DNA from: Pseudaminobacter soli (ex Li et al. 2025)
Lineage (GTDB): Bacteria > Pseudomonadota > Alphaproteobacteria > Rhizobiales > Rhizobiaceae
DNA: 64,000 bases
Assembly: GCF_029892515.1 (NCBI RefSeq)
Contig: NZ_JARXVF010000011.1
Span: 1-64,000, forward strand
Direction: 5' to 3'
Of this stretch, positions 43,228 through 52,501 are shown one piece after another. A program made the position numbers and the translations under genes. The notes beneath the pieces are model-generated. The model saw only the letters and a program-made list of their open reading frames with translations, did no database searches and was not told the DNA's origin. The stretch's first letter is position 1. The number at the start of each line of letters is the position of its first letter.

Positions 43228-44301
43228 ATGCAGGTTGCGTATATCAATCGTGTCGCTACGGCTGTGCCACCCTACGACGTTCACGAAGCCTTTCGCCGCT
43301 TCGCACAGTCGATGCTTCATGATGACCGGCGCAACGCGCTGCTGTTCCAGCGTATGGCCGACAAGTCCGGGATCGAGCACCGTTACTCGTGCCTGGCGCC
43401 GGGCAATCTGCCGGAAGGCGACCGCATCGATGCCGAGGGGTTCTATCTTCGCGGCGACTTTCCCGACACGGCAGCGCGGATGCGGAAGTTCGAGCGGTAC
43501 GCTCCGCAGCTTGCGCAAGAAGCCGTCGATATGCTGCTGTCCGGAGCGGAACGTGAGCACATCACCCATCTCGTGGTGACATGCTGTACCGGTTTTTCTG
43601 CCCCCGGCCTTGATCTCGAACTCATCGAGCGCTGTGGCCTTCCGAGCACGGTCGAACGCACCATGATCGGATTCATGGGCTGCTACGCGGCCATCAATGC
43701 GCTCAAGCTGGCGCGCCACGTCGTTCGCTCCGAAGCGTCGGCGCGAGTTCTAATTGTCAATCTTGAGCTTTGTAGCCTGCATCTAAAGGACACAACCGAC
43801 CTTGAGCAGATGCTCTCGTTTCTTTTGTTCGGCGATGGCTGTGCAGCATGTGTCGTGAGCGCAGAACCGGTGGGTGTCGCACTCGATAGCTTCCATGCGG
43901 TTCTGGTGCCCAGCACAAGCGAACTGATTACCTGGAATATCCGCGAAACTGGTTTCGACATGATCCTGTCGGGACGTGTTCCTGCCGCGATCCAAGATGG
44001 CTTGCGGGTACACGCGAGCGAGATTCTTGCTGGAGCATCTACCACATCGATCGATCTTTGGGCGGTGCACCCTGGAGGCCGCACTGTGCTCGACGCGGTT
44101 GAGCGCGCTTTCGAACTTGGGCCAATGGCGCTGGCGGCATCACGCGAGACCCTGAGACGCTACGGCAACATGTCGTCTGCGACCGTCATGTTTGTGATCA
44201 ACAGGCTGCTGCGTTCGGTTGCGCGCGGCCGTACCGGTTGCGCGATGTCGTTCGGACCCGGACTGATCGCGGAAACCATGCTTTTCCACACGGCGGCGTG
44301 A
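43228..44301 (+). CDS. Type III polyketide synthase (chalcone/stilbene synthase family)
   Basis: 357 residues from ATG at 43228, preceded by GGAGAGG; the frame is open upstream but unrelated. The catalytic triad is intact: Cys152 in IGFMGCYAAINAL, His281 in WAVHPGGRTVLDA and Asn314 in RRYGNMSSATV. The thiolase fold is dimeric and makes polyketides by iterative condensation of malonyl-CoA onto an acyl-CoA starter. It leads a compact operon with a methyltransferase, an FAD oxidoreductase and an exporter, so the product is probably a methylated, reduced or oxidised resorcinol, pyrone or quinone-like lipid. Starter and chain length cannot be read from sequence. Confidence 0.9.
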   Translation: MQVAYINRVATAVPPYDVHEAFRRFAQSMLHDDRRNALLFQRMADKSGIEHRYSCLAPGNLPEGDRIDAEGFYLRGDFPDTAARMRKFERYAPQLAQEAVDMLLSGAEREHITHLVVTCCTGFSAPGLDLELIERCGLPSTVERTMIGFMGCYAAINALKLARHVVRSEASARVLIVNLELCSLHLKDTTDLEQMLSFLLFGDGCAACVVSAEPVGVALDSFHAVLVPSTSELITWNIRETGFDMILSGRVPAAIQDGLRVHASEILAGASTTSIDLWAVHPGGRTVLDAVERAFELGPMALAASRETLRRYGNMSSATVMFVINRLLRSVARGRTGCAMSFGPGLIAETMLFHTAA

Positions 44302-44305
44302 TGCC

Positions 44306-45043
44306 ATGAGCAAACCCATTGCTAAACAAGAAGCTCGTCGTGACCTCTCGCAGCGGAGCGCCGAAGCCGAATGGCTCGACAGCGCCGATGAAAGCCCTGA
44401 GGAGCTGGCGCTGGTGATACGCGATGTTGCCAGCTTCAATGGGGCGATGCTTGGACATTGGCCGGTGATTGCCTGGTTACGTCGCGCCACCAAAGACGCG
44501 ACGAAGGAAACGACACTCACTCTCGTCGATGTCGGCTGCGGCTACGGCGATCTGCTGCGAGCGATCAGGGGCTGGGCGCGCAAACGCGGCCTGAAGATCA
44601 GACTAATCGGGCTTGATCTCAGCCGAGAGACCATCCGCATCGCAGACCTCGCAACCGATGATGCTGACGAGATCGAATATCGCGCGACGGACATTTTTGA
44701 CTACACGCCGTCAGTGCCCATCGACTTCGTCGTCAGCAGCCTGCTTACCCACCATATGTCGGACGACCTAATCGCCAAGTTCCTGCGGTGGATGGAGGCG
44801 ACTGCACGCAAAGGCTGGCTGATCTATGATCTCCAACGCCACCCGGTACCGTTGCATTTCATCGGTCTCATGGGCAGGCTGACGCGGCTGCATCCGATAG
44901 TGATCCAAGATGGCCGAATTTCGGTCGCGCGTTCGCTGACGCGAGCCGAATGGCTTGCGCGAATAGACGAAGCCAACATCGCGCGTGACGCGGTTCAATT
45001 GCGGTGGTTCTTGTTCCGCTTCGTCATCGGACGGGTGCGATGA
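44306..45043 (+). CDS. SAM-dependent methyltransferase of the polyketide operon
   Basis: 245 residues. Class I methyltransferase with motif I LVDVGCGYGDLLRAI near 73, the acidic residue in IGLDLSRETIRIA near 100 and motif IV DFVVSSLLTHHM near 140. It starts 4 bases after the synthase stop and overlaps the oxidoreductase start by 4 bases, so all three are translationally coupled. It probably methylates an oxygen or carbon of the polyketide. Confidence 0.87.
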   Translation: MSKPIAKQEARRDLSQRSAEAEWLDSADESPEELALVIRDVASFNGAMLGHWPVIAWLRRATKDATKETTLTLVDVGCGYGDLLRAIRGWARKRGLKIRLIGLDLSRETIRIADLATDDADEIEYRATDIFDYTPSVPIDFVVSSLLTHHMSDDLIAKFLRWMEATARKGWLIYDLQRHPVPLHFIGLMGRLTRLHPIVIQDGRISVARSLTRAEWLARIDEANIARDAVQLRWFLFRFVIGRVR

Positions 45044-46149
45044 CCTGGGCCGAGACCGTCGTCATTGGTGGCGGGCCAGCCGGCAGTGCAGCCGCGTGCG
45101 GATTGGCCAGGTCGGGTCGCGATGTCATGTTGATCGAGCGCACAGCCAAGCCGCATCATAAAGTGTGCGGAGAATTCCTCAGCGTCGAGACGCGCATGCA
45201 ATTGCAACGGTTGGGCGTCGATCCGTTGGCTCTCGGCGCGGTGCCAATTGACCATGTGGCCGTCCATTCTTCCCGGCGCAGCGTATCCTCGGAGTTGCCT
45301 TTTCGCGCGCTGTCGCTGTCGCGCTATCGGCTCGACGATGCGCTCCTGCGTTGCGCGCAAAGCACCGGCGCCAGATTGAATCGTAACGTCACAGTGAAAT
45401 CGGTGATGCAGGATGCTTCCGGATGGAATGTGTTTTGCGACAACGGCAACACGATCCAGTGCCGCCATCTCGTGGTTGCTACCGGCAAGCTGGGGCTGCG
45501 TGGCATTGACGATACGCGCGACGGTTCGATGGTCGGCCTCAAGATGCATCTGCGGCCTTCACTCGAAGTCCACCGGGCGCTCGCGGGCCGTGTGGAACTC
45601 TTTTTCCTTGACGGCTGCTATATCGGTCTCGAACTGATCGAAGACGGTATCGCCAATCTTTGCCTGGTAGTGCCACGTGCAACGATGGCCCGGATTGGGC
45701 CCGGCTGGCATGCCCTGCACGGCCATCTGGCTTCGGCTCTCCCCAGCCTGGCCGAGCGGCTTGCAGGTGCCGAACCGCTCTGGGACAAGCCGATGGCAGT
45801 GGTTTGCCCCGCCGGTGGCCATCTTCATCGGGAGCAAAAAACCGCTGTCTTTCGCGTCGGCGATCGGCTCGCTCATATCCCGCCATTCACAGGCGATGGC
45901 CTTGCGATTGCGCTCGGAACCGCCGCTCTGGCGGTCGAGCATGTTCGGCTCGGCCTCTCGCCTGAGGCGTATCTGGCAGCGGCACGGCAACTCACGGCCA
46001 GCCCCATCCGATTGGCAAGCGTTGTCTCCCGTCTCGCCATGCACCGCGGAGGCCGGAATCTGATGCTGGGGGCAGCTGCCTGCGCACCCGGCCTGATCGA
46101 GACGATTGTCCGTCGAACACGTCTGATCCTTGCCTTCGACGATTCTTGA
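45040..46149 (+). CDS. FAD-dependent oxidoreductase (geranylgeranyl-reductase/monooxygenase-like)
   Basis: 369 residues from ATG at 45040 (ATGA overlap with the methyltransferase). Rossmann motif VVIGGGPAGSAAACGLA near residue 6, LIERTAKPHHKVCGEFLS near 30 (typical of the geranylgeranyl reductase-like branch), and the second FAD motif GDRLAHIPPFTGDGLAIALG near 275. The family reduces isoprenoid chains or oxidises aromatic rings. In rhizobial type III PKS clusters it is a regular partner. Substrate specificity is inferred only. Confidence 0.87.
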   Translation: MTWAETVVIGGGPAGSAAACGLARSGRDVMLIERTAKPHHKVCGEFLSVETRMQLQRLGVDPLALGAVPIDHVAVHSSRRSVSSELPFRALSLSRYRLDDALLRCAQSTGARLNRNVTVKSVMQDASGWNVFCDNGNTIQCRHLVVATGKLGLRGIDDTRDGSMVGLKMHLRPSLEVHRALAGRVELFFLDGCYIGLELIEDGIANLCLVVPRATMARIGPGWHALHGHLASALPSLAERLAGAEPLWDKPMAVVCPAGGHLHREQKTAVFRVGDRLAHIPPFTGDGLAIALGTAALAVEHVRLGLSPEAYLAAARQLTASPIRLASVVSRLAMHRGGRNLMLGAAACAPGLIETIVRRTRLILAFDDS

Positions 46150-46197
46150 TCCGGTCGAAACGGAGTCATCCGGGAGGATATCTGCGGAGGGAGTGCC

Positions 46198-47742
46198 ATG
46201 ACAGTCATGCGTTCCGAAGTGCCCCTCGCAGCTGCCAGGACATGGATGGGCTTCGGCCTGATGTGCCTTGGCATGTTCATGGCGATCCTCGACATTCAGG
46301 TCGTGGCGACGTCTTTGCCGGCAATTCAGAGCGCTCTTGCAATTGATCCAGAATTGATGAGCTGGATCCAGACGTCGTATCTGATCGCTGAGATCATCGC
46401 TATTCCGCTGACGGGATGGCTTATGCGCACGCTGTCCATGCGCTGGTTATTCACCGCCGCAATCGCGCTTTTCACTTTGGCCTCGATCGGGTGCGCTGCA
46501 AGCAACAATTTCTCGACGCTTGTTTCGTTTCGCGTTGTGCAGGGCTTCGCCGGCGGAACGCTGATTCCGACAGTATTCGCCGCGGTGTTCATCTTTTTCT
46601 CGCCGCGCGAGCAAGGGATTGCAACGACTTTGGCCGGGGTCATGGCTGTGCTCGCACCGACCGTCGGACCAGTGGTTGGCGGCTGGATCACGCAAACCTA
46701 TTCCTGGCACTGGCTGTTTCTCATCAACGTCGTTCCAGGACTGATCGCCAGCGGCGCCACGCCGTTTCTATTGCCTCGGCACAGAGCGAGTTTCGACGAT
46801 CGCAAAACAGTCGATGGCTGGTCATTGATGCTGATGGCGCTTGCGCTCGCAAGCCTCATGATCGGACTAAAACAATCGCCGCACGAAGGATGGCTTTCTT
46901 CGCTCTGCATTGGCTTGTTTGCCGTTTGCGTCCTCAGCGGCGGCTTCTTTGTCTGGAGAACGTTGCGGGCAGCCGGTCCGATTGTGAAGCTGTCGTTTTT
47001 CAGGGATCGATCGTTCGCAATCGGGTGCGTGTTGAGTTTCTGCCTGGGCGTCGGCTTGTTCGGTTCCGTGTATCTCATTCCGGTTTTTCTCGCATTCGTC
47101 CGGGGACACGATGCCTTGGAAATCGGATCGATCATGTTGGTGACCGGCGCGGCTCAACTTGCGACGGCACCCGTCGCAGTCGCGCTGGAGCGACGGCTTG
47201 ATCCGCGGTTGCTGACTGCTTTTGGCTTTGGCTTGTTCGGGCTTGGATTGGGACTGAGCACATTCGAGACGCGCGACACAGACTTTAGCGAGATGTTCTG
47301 GCCGCAGATCATTCGCGGTATCGCGATCATGTTTTGTCTGTTGCCGCCGACGCGTCTGGCGTTGGGAGCGCTGTCCGAGACAGACGTGCCGGATGCCAGC
47401 GGCCTCTTCAATCTTATGCGAAACCTTGGCGGCGCAATTGGCATCGCGCTCATCGACACGGTTCTCTACGGACGTACCGGTGTACACGCGGATGCCCTTC
47501 GATCCCGGCTCTTGGCGGGAGACACGGCCGCCGCCGAGGCAATCGGACTAGACCCGGATTTGTTGGCGAGCGGACTATCGGGTCCGATAACGCCCAGCGC
47601 AGAAGCATACGTGCGGCCATTGATCGAGAAGGCTGCCTTTGTCTGGAGCGTCAATGATGCATGGACGATGTTGGCCGCGTTCGCGATGTTGGGGGTACTG
47701 CTGGTACCATTCGCCTGGAGCCGGCATCAGCAACGGGGATGA
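46198..47742 (+). CDS. MFS drug/product exporter, DHA2 (EmrB) family
   Basis: 514 residues with 14 predicted membrane helices. Typical DHA2 features: LCLGMFMAILDIQVVATSLP in helix 1, SWIQTSYLIAEIIAIPLTGW, and the helix-5 antiporter motif LAGVMAVLAPTVGPVVGGWI. It follows the oxidoreductase gene by 48 bases, with GGAGGATA and GGAGGGAGTG before the start, and is probably the exporter of the polyketide. No EmrA-type adaptor is in this operon. Confidence 0.9.
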   Translation: MTVMRSEVPLAAARTWMGFGLMCLGMFMAILDIQVVATSLPAIQSALAIDPELMSWIQTSYLIAEIIAIPLTGWLMRTLSMRWLFTAAIALFTLASIGCAASNNFSTLVSFRVVQGFAGGTLIPTVFAAVFIFFSPREQGIATTLAGVMAVLAPTVGPVVGGWITQTYSWHWLFLINVVPGLIASGATPFLLPRHRASFDDRKTVDGWSLMLMALALASLMIGLKQSPHEGWLSSLCIGLFAVCVLSGGFFVWRTLRAAGPIVKLSFFRDRSFAIGCVLSFCLGVGLFGSVYLIPVFLAFVRGHDALEIGSIMLVTGAAQLATAPVAVALERRLDPRLLTAFGFGLFGLGLGLSTFETRDTDFSEMFWPQIIRGIAIMFCLLPPTRLALGALSETDVPDASGLFNLMRNLGGAIGIALIDTVLYGRTGVHADALRSRLLAGDTAAAEAIGLDPDLLASGLSGPITPSAEAYVRPLIEKAAFVWSVNDAWTMLAAFAMLGVLLVPFAWSRHQQRG

Positions 47743-48143
47743 CGCAGGGTATGTGCGCACTCGCGCTTCCCGTAGCGATTCCCTAAAGGGTGCAGTAGGG
47801 GCGTTACCGGCTTTATCGTTCCGAAATCGCTGACGATCTCGTAGCCAACTCCGTCTTCCAGCGCCTTGCCGACATAAGAATGGCAGAGCGTGTGGTTGTT
47901 GGTGACGCAAGTGATAACGCCGAACTATTCCACAATCATCTCAAATCTGCATTTAATATGATACGTCACAACAATAAGACTCGTCTGAAATTCGCATTTA
48001 CATTAGTCAAAATTTAGAAGTGCCAATTCAAACCTGCGCGCAGCTATCTTGCGCAATATTTTGTCTTGAGGCATGCATTGGGAGTTGCACAGCGGCAACA
48101 AGAGACCCGGAGCCAGGCCCCCATGCTAGAGTGGTTCCGGGTC
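47743..48143. other. Interval with an unrecognised coding remnant
   Basis: On the minus strand at about 47800-47920 one frame reads VITCVTNNHTLCHSYVGKAL, then EDGVGYEIVSDFGTIKP. It looks protein-like but has no start or known family, so it is probably a remnant. The AT-rich 47930-48020 stretch contains no gene. It separates the polyketide operon from the 39-aa peptide gene. Confidence 0.3.
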
Positions 48144-48145
48144 TC
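48102..48145 (-). terminator. Hairpin after the 39-aa peptide gene
   Basis: Perfect 10-bp inverted repeat TCCGGGTCTC (48136-48145) and GAGACCCGGA (48102-48111). On the minus strand the stem starts at the stop codon and is followed by TTGTTG, a weak T-tract. Confidence 0.5.
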
Positions 48146-48263
48146 AACCCGCTATTGCCCACGCAGCTAGGCAGATCGCGAAAGCGAGAACAAACAAATT
48201 GGTCCAAGTCCGCCAGTCGTGCGGACCCCCTCCACAGTTGCGCGACTTCTCGTAACCGTTCAT
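48144..48263 (-). CDS. 39-aa membrane peptide
   Basis: ATG at 48263 preceded by a consensus AGAGGAGG at good spacing. MNGYEKSRNCGGGPHDWRTW is followed by one membrane helix (TNLFVLAFAICLAAWAIAG). The stop overlaps a hairpin. No family recognised. The perfect ribosome site and the terminator support a real small gene. Confidence 0.5.
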   Translation of the reverse strand: MNGYEKSRNCGGGPHDWRTWTNLFVLAFAICLAAWAIAG

Positions 48264-48483
48264 GCCGCCTCCTCTTAGTCAGCCTGATTTATTAGGCCTG
48301 CTCGAGGCGGACCTGGATCGCATTGGAGATAGGACGGCCGTGGAAATCGATCAGGGCTCAGGATTTGCCAAATGTCAGCGGCCTTAACGCCCCCTTAACA
48401 TCGGCGAAACTGTCTTGCTGAGCGCACCCAGGCACAGAAGGGAGGGCAGGGGGCATCTCGTCACGTCCACTAACACCAAGAGC

Positions 48484-49719
48484 CTACGCGAAGCGCAGCG
48501 CCTCGATCGGATCGAGCCGTGCTGCCCGATGGGCCGGATAGACGCCAAACGAAATTCCAACGAACCCCGAAAATCCACAGGCCAAGACAACTGCCCATGC
48601 GCTGATCAAGATGGGCCAGCCAGCGCCCCATGCGATTGCGACTGCGGCGGCCCCTCCAAGCACTGCTCCGACAAGCCCTCCCATCAACGCCAAGATCAAG
48701 GCTTCGATCAGAAATTGCCATTGGATATCGCGGCGGGTTGCCCCGACAGCCATGCGCAAACCTATTTCACGGGTGCGCTCGGTCACAGAAACCAGCATGA
48801 TGTTCATGATACTGATGCCACCAACGACCAACGAAACTGATGCCACCGAAATCAGCAGAATGCCGAGGAGCCGCACCGCGGCTCCTCGGGCAGTGAGGAC
48901 GTCCGCAGGATTCTCGATCCGGAAATCACTGGGAGCATCTCCGCGAATGCGGTGTCGCTGCCGAAGTAGGGTTTCGATCTCTTGTTGCATCTTAGACATG
49001 GCGGTCGCATCCGATACCTTGATCGAGATGAAATCCAGCGCTTCGCGGGTCGTGCCACGAACGGCACCGAGTACGCGGCTCTTTGCTGTCAACAGCGGAA
49101 TGAACACGACGTCATCTTGGCTACGGCCGGCGGCCCCCAACCCCTTTTTGTCAAGCACACCGATGACGGTGAAAGGTACGTTGCCAATCCGGAGCGTACG
49201 GCCGACGCCGTCACGCCCGTCGAAGAGTTCCTCGACAATAACCAACCCTACGATGGCTACTTTGGCGCCGGATGCGATCTCCTCGTTTGTGAAGGATCGG
49301 CCGTTGGTAACCTGCCACTCTCGAGCCACCAGGTAGTCGGTGTTGATTCCAGCGACCAGCGTCACCCAATTCTTGTTTGCGGCCACGAGCGGCATTGAGC
49401 GCGAAAGCAACGGGGCGGCAACTTGCGCGTCGGCCAATTCGCGGTGAATCGCCGCTGCGTCCGCTTCGGTCAGTGTGGGCTGTGTTCCAGATGCGAGCCT
49501 CGCCCCGTTGGAATTCTGGGCTCCGGGTAACACCAGTAGGAGATTGGCGCCAAGCGTGCGGATCTTTTCCGACACCTCCGCCTGCGCCCCCGCTCCGACC
49601 GAAACCATGCAAACCACGGCTGCTACGCCAACGATGATCCCCAGTACTGTCAAAGCGCTCCGCAGTTTGTTTGCGCCAAGCGCTCGAGTGGCGATTCTCA
49701 TGCTTTCCAGGGGGCTCAT
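48484..49719 (-). CDS. MacB-type ABC permease (FtsX domain)
   Basis: 411 residues. The standard separate-permease layout: N-terminal helix (SALTVLGIIVGVAAVVCMVSVG), a large periplasmic domain (60-270), then three helices (LLGILLISVASVSLVVGGISI; FLIEALILALMGGLVGAVLG; AVVLACGFSGFVGISFGVYP). RTREIGLRMAVGATRRDIQW is the typical cytoplasmic loop. It overlaps the ATPase gene by 4 bases. With the adaptor at 50434 it would form a tripartite pump that also needs an outer-membrane channel encoded elsewhere. Confidence 0.9.
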   Translation of the reverse strand: MSPLESMRIATRALGANKLRSALTVLGIIVGVAAVVCMVSVGAGAQAEVSEKIRTLGANLLLVLPGAQNSNGARLASGTQPTLTEADAAAIHRELADAQVAAPLLSRSMPLVAANKNWVTLVAGINTDYLVAREWQVTNGRSFTNEEIASGAKVAIVGLVIVEELFDGRDGVGRTLRIGNVPFTVIGVLDKKGLGAAGRSQDDVVFIPLLTAKSRVLGAVRGTTREALDFISIKVSDATAMSKMQQEIETLLRQRHRIRGDAPSDFRIENPADVLTARGAAVRLLGILLISVASVSLVVGGISIMNIMLVSVTERTREIGLRMAVGATRRDIQWQFLIEALILALMGGLVGAVLGGAAAVAIAWGAGWPILISAWAVVLACGFSGFVGISFGVYPAHRAARLDPIEALRFA

Positions 49720-50432
49720 TGCGGGGACTCCGTGAGTGAACTCTGAGTTGATGTCCCTTCGTCCCTAAGGATGCGCCCATCGTGTAGGGTGATCTGCCGT
49801 TGTGCGCGATCGGCGACATTGGTGGCATGCGTAACCATGATGATCGTGCGACCATCGAGGTGAAGGCCCTCGAACAACGATAAAATCTCGTCGCTGGTTC
49901 GACTGTCGAGCGCTCCCGTCGGCTCGTCGGCCAGGATCAGAGCAGGATCATTCACGATCGCGCGGGCAATGACGACGCGCTGCTGCTCTCCTCCCGAGAG
50001 CTGGCTCGGCCAATGGTGGCCGCGGTCGGCAAGGCCTACACGATCGAGCGCATCCTTGGCGATGCGATGTCGCTGTGGGCGAGGAATACCCGCGTAGATC
50101 AGGGGCAGTTCGACATTTTCCAGCGCAGTCGCTCGCGGCAGAAGGACAGGCAATTGGAATATGAAGCCGATAGCCTGACGCCTGATGGCGGCGCGTTTGT
50201 CCTCGCTCAGTTCGGCAACCGCCTGCCCCTCAAGCACATATTCGCCGGACTCCGGGCGCTCCAAAAGACCCAGGAGGTTTAGCAAGGTTGACTTGCCAGA
50301 ACCTGAGCGGCCGCGGATCGCAACAAACTCGCCGCGATTGATCAGCAGCGACACATTGGATACCGCCTGAATGATAGTCGCGCCAGAGGGATAGGCTTTC
50401 GAGATTCCAATGGTCTGGAGCAGGGGTGACAT
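49716..50432 (-). CDS. MacB-type ABC ATPase
   Basis: 238 residues. Walker [16 protein letters not shown] near 40, signature [16 protein letters not shown] near 142, Walker [14 protein letters not shown] near 163. It starts 1 base after the adaptor stop and overlaps the permease gene. In the classical MacB the two parts are fused; here they are separate genes. Confidence 0.92.
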   Translation of the reverse strand: MSPLLQTIGISKAYPSGATIIQAVSNVSLLINRGEFVAIRGRSGSGKSTLLNLLGLLERPESGEYVLEGQAVAELSEDKRAAIRRQAIGFIFQLPVLLPRATALENVELPLIYAGIPRPQRHRIAKDALDRVGLADRGHHWPSQLSGGEQQRVVIARAIVNDPALILADEPTGALDSRTSDEILSLFEGLHLDGRTIIMVTHATNVADRAQRQITLHDGRILRDEGTSTQSSLTESPQ

Positions 50433-50433
50433 C

Positions 50434-51774
50434 TCAGAAACCCAGCCGAATGCCGAAGTAGCCGTTCTGGTTCTGTGAATTGGAAACCCCGATGATCACT
50501 TGCTGGCCCTCCGTAAGCGAGCCCTCCAGCAGCTGTGAGCCGTAGTCGTCGCTCGCTCCAAGTCTCACAGCTACCGGGTTCGGCTGTCCGTCACCGTCGA
50601 TCACCCATACCGTCGCGGAGGCTCCGGGGGAGCTGCTCGGGTGAGCGGGAGCGGGGTCCGCGCCAATTGGTCGAAAGCGCAGCGCTTGGCTGGGAATTTT
50701 GAGGATCTCACCGGTATCGCTGACTACAATTTGAAGCTCGGCGGTCATGCCCGGCATCAACAAAAGATCCGGATTGGGGGCGGAGACAATAATCGTGTAG
50801 GTAACGACGTTCTGCACCACCTCGGGTGCCTTGCGAATTTGTTGAATCCGCCCGCTGAAGGTTCGATCGGGATAGGCGTCCACTCTGAAGACGGCCGCCT
50901 GGCCTACGTGCAATTGTCCAATATCGGCCTCGTCGATCTTGCCGTGGACCTCCATCTGTCGCAGATCGTTCGCGATCTTGAACAGTGTCTTGGCTTCCAA
51001 GCTGACGGCGACGGTTTGTCCTGGGTTGACATCCCGGCTGATAATGATCCCGTCAATCGGAGCGCGGACTATGGTATGATCGAGATCAAGTCGCGCCTGG
51101 TCGAGAGCCGCCTGCCGCTGCTCAACGACAGCCTGAGAATTTTCGATATCGGCCTCAGCCATCAGCTTTTCTGCTTCGGCCATCGCAATGGCCTGGGCTT
51201 TCATCTGGATCTGATCGACAGACGCACGCAGGTCGGCGGCCCCCGCATCACGTAAAGCTCTTGCCTGACTTAGGTCGCGCTCGGTCCCGCTTCCGGTGCG
51301 TGCCAGTTGAACCTTTCGCAGGAGGTCTCGCTCCAATTCGTCTTGTCTCGACTTAATTCCCGCCGATTGAGCCCCCGCCAATTCCTTGGCGGTCTGCGCG
51401 TTCATCACCGCGACCTTCGCTCTCTCTAACGCGGCCTTTGCTGTTTGGGCGGCAGCCCGCCCGACGCTCAAGGCTGCCTTCGCCTCATTGACACGGGCGG
51501 CAAAGATCTCCTGATCGATCTGGGCAATCGGCTGGCCGGCGGTAACGGCATCGTTGAAGTTGACGAACACCTCCGCAATCCGCCCAGAGAGTTGTGAACT
51601 GACCTCAACGCTCGCCGCGCTCTCGACGCTGCCGTTGGCCTTCACCAAGGTAGAAATACGGCCGCGCTCGATCGGTGCCGTGATGAAGGTCGAAGCCATG
51701 CGTTCCTGGCTGTAGGTATAACCTAAGCCGATTGCCAACGTGCCGAGGAAACCAGCCACAACAACGGAACGCAT
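50434..51774 (-). CDS. MacA/HlyD-type periplasmic adaptor
   Basis: 446 residues. N-terminal membrane anchor (VVAGFLGTLAIGLGYTYSQ), the first half of the lipoyl domain (VEVSSQLSGRIAEVFVNFND), a long coiled coil (residues about 95-215, rich in Ala/Glu/Lys), the second lipoyl half (TIVRAPIDGIIISRDVNPGQ) and a beta-barrel/MP-proximal region to the end. It is the first gene of the efflux operon, so the pump is complete except for an outer-membrane factor. Substrates are not predictable; the polyketide operon lies 3 kb away. Confidence 0.9.
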   Translation of the reverse strand: MRSVVVAGFLGTLAIGLGYTYSQERMASTFITAPIERGRISTLVKANGSVESAASVEVSSQLSGRIAEVFVNFNDAVTAGQPIAQIDQEIFAARVNEAKAALSVGRAAAQTAKAALERAKVAVMNAQTAKELAGAQSAGIKSRQDELERDLLRKVQLARTGSGTERDLSQARALRDAGAADLRASVDQIQMKAQAIAMAEAEKLMAEADIENSQAVVEQRQAALDQARLDLDHTIVRAPIDGIIISRDVNPGQTVAVSLEAKTLFKIANDLRQMEVHGKIDEADIGQLHVGQAAVFRVDAYPDRTFSGRIQQIRKAPEVVQNVVTYTIIVSAPNPDLLLMPGMTAELQIVVSDTGEILKIPSQALRFRPIGADPAPAHPSSSPGASATVWVIDGDGQPNPVAVRLGASDDYGSQLLEGSLTEGQQVIIGVSNSQNQNGYFGIRLGF

Positions 51775-51892
51775 GCAGCCAACATCCCGTTTCAGCCATC
51801 CGGCGTTTTGCCTATGCCATCAATGACGTTGCCACCCGAGCGTGTCGATTGACACAAGCCGATCGCTTCGATCGAGCGCGTAGACGAGCCTA

Positions 51893-52204
51893 CTATGGCA
51901 TCTGTGAGACGTTCTTGCAGGCAATGTCGTATTGGGAAACCGCATTGGCACTTGCCCCGTTCGTCGTCGTTGGGTTGCCCGGATTTCCGGCATATCCCTT
52001 CACTAGCGACTCGTTGAACGCCGCACCATTGGTGCCTGCCGGGTTGCTCGCGGTACCTGCTTTTCCAGGGGTTAAAAGGGCATCGGGACTTACCGTGCAC
52101 GCCACACCCGCGGACGCGCCGGGTTGGCCCGTAGCAGATGCGGCCTCAGTTAGTAGCAGCACTAGGCAGGTGCCGATGGCGAGAGAGGCGAATAGGTGCT
52201 TCAT
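51893..52204 (-). CDS. Small secreted protein behind a borrowed EcfG leader (locus B)
   Basis: 103 residues from ATG at 52204 with GGAAGGAG upstream. Signal peptide MKHLFASLAIGTCLVLLLTE to ASATG; mature part rich in Gly, Pro, Asn and Ala with two Cys and the C-terminal motif NAVSQYDIACKN, which I recall from small rhizobial secreted proteins of unknown function. It is unrelated in sequence to the glycine-rich proteins at 22253 and 55588, but the DNA upstream holds the same promoter and leader. Confidence 0.65.
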   Translation of the reverse strand: MKHLFASLAIGTCLVLLLTEAASATGQPGASAGVACTVSPDALLTPGKAGTASNPAGTNGAAFNESLVKGYAGNPGNPTTTNGASANAVSQYDIACKNVSQMP

Positions 52205-52244
52205 CTTTTCGCTCCTTCCGAAGCTATGTCGCGCGTCGAGCCGG

Positions 52245-52384
52245 ACACGCGAGTGCTGAGAGATAACGTCTCTTTGTTTTCTCCAAGGAAAGTTGTCCGT
52301 GGAGCTCAAGGCCTGCGATGATCGCAGGGGATGGACCTCGATGCGATGATCGTGGGGTTGGGCCTCTAGCGGACCTCTTGCATA
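52245..52384 (-). repeat. Conserved 5' leader, copy B, with lost start codon
   Basis: Homologous to the leaders at 22649 and 56290, including TTGGAGAA and the first codons (AGACGTTATCTCTCAGCACT). The ATG of the other copies is AAG here (52274-52272), and the frame soon stops, so the original secreted protein is no longer translated. Confidence 0.7.
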
Positions 52385-52409
52385 AACGTAGCGCGAGCCG
52401 AAATATTCC
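52385..52409 (-). promoter_or_regulatory. EcfG-type promoter B
   Basis: Minus strand GGAAT (52409-52405), 16 bases, CGTT (52388-52385). One mismatch to the GGAAC element, with identical spacing to the other two copies. Confidence 0.6.
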
Positions 52410-52501
52410 CTGGAACAGGAATTTTTTTTAGCCATTTTATTGGAGAGGCCGTGCACGCCAGAGATCGAGGTGCTGGCGCCAAAGCATGCTGGCAATGCTG
52501 A

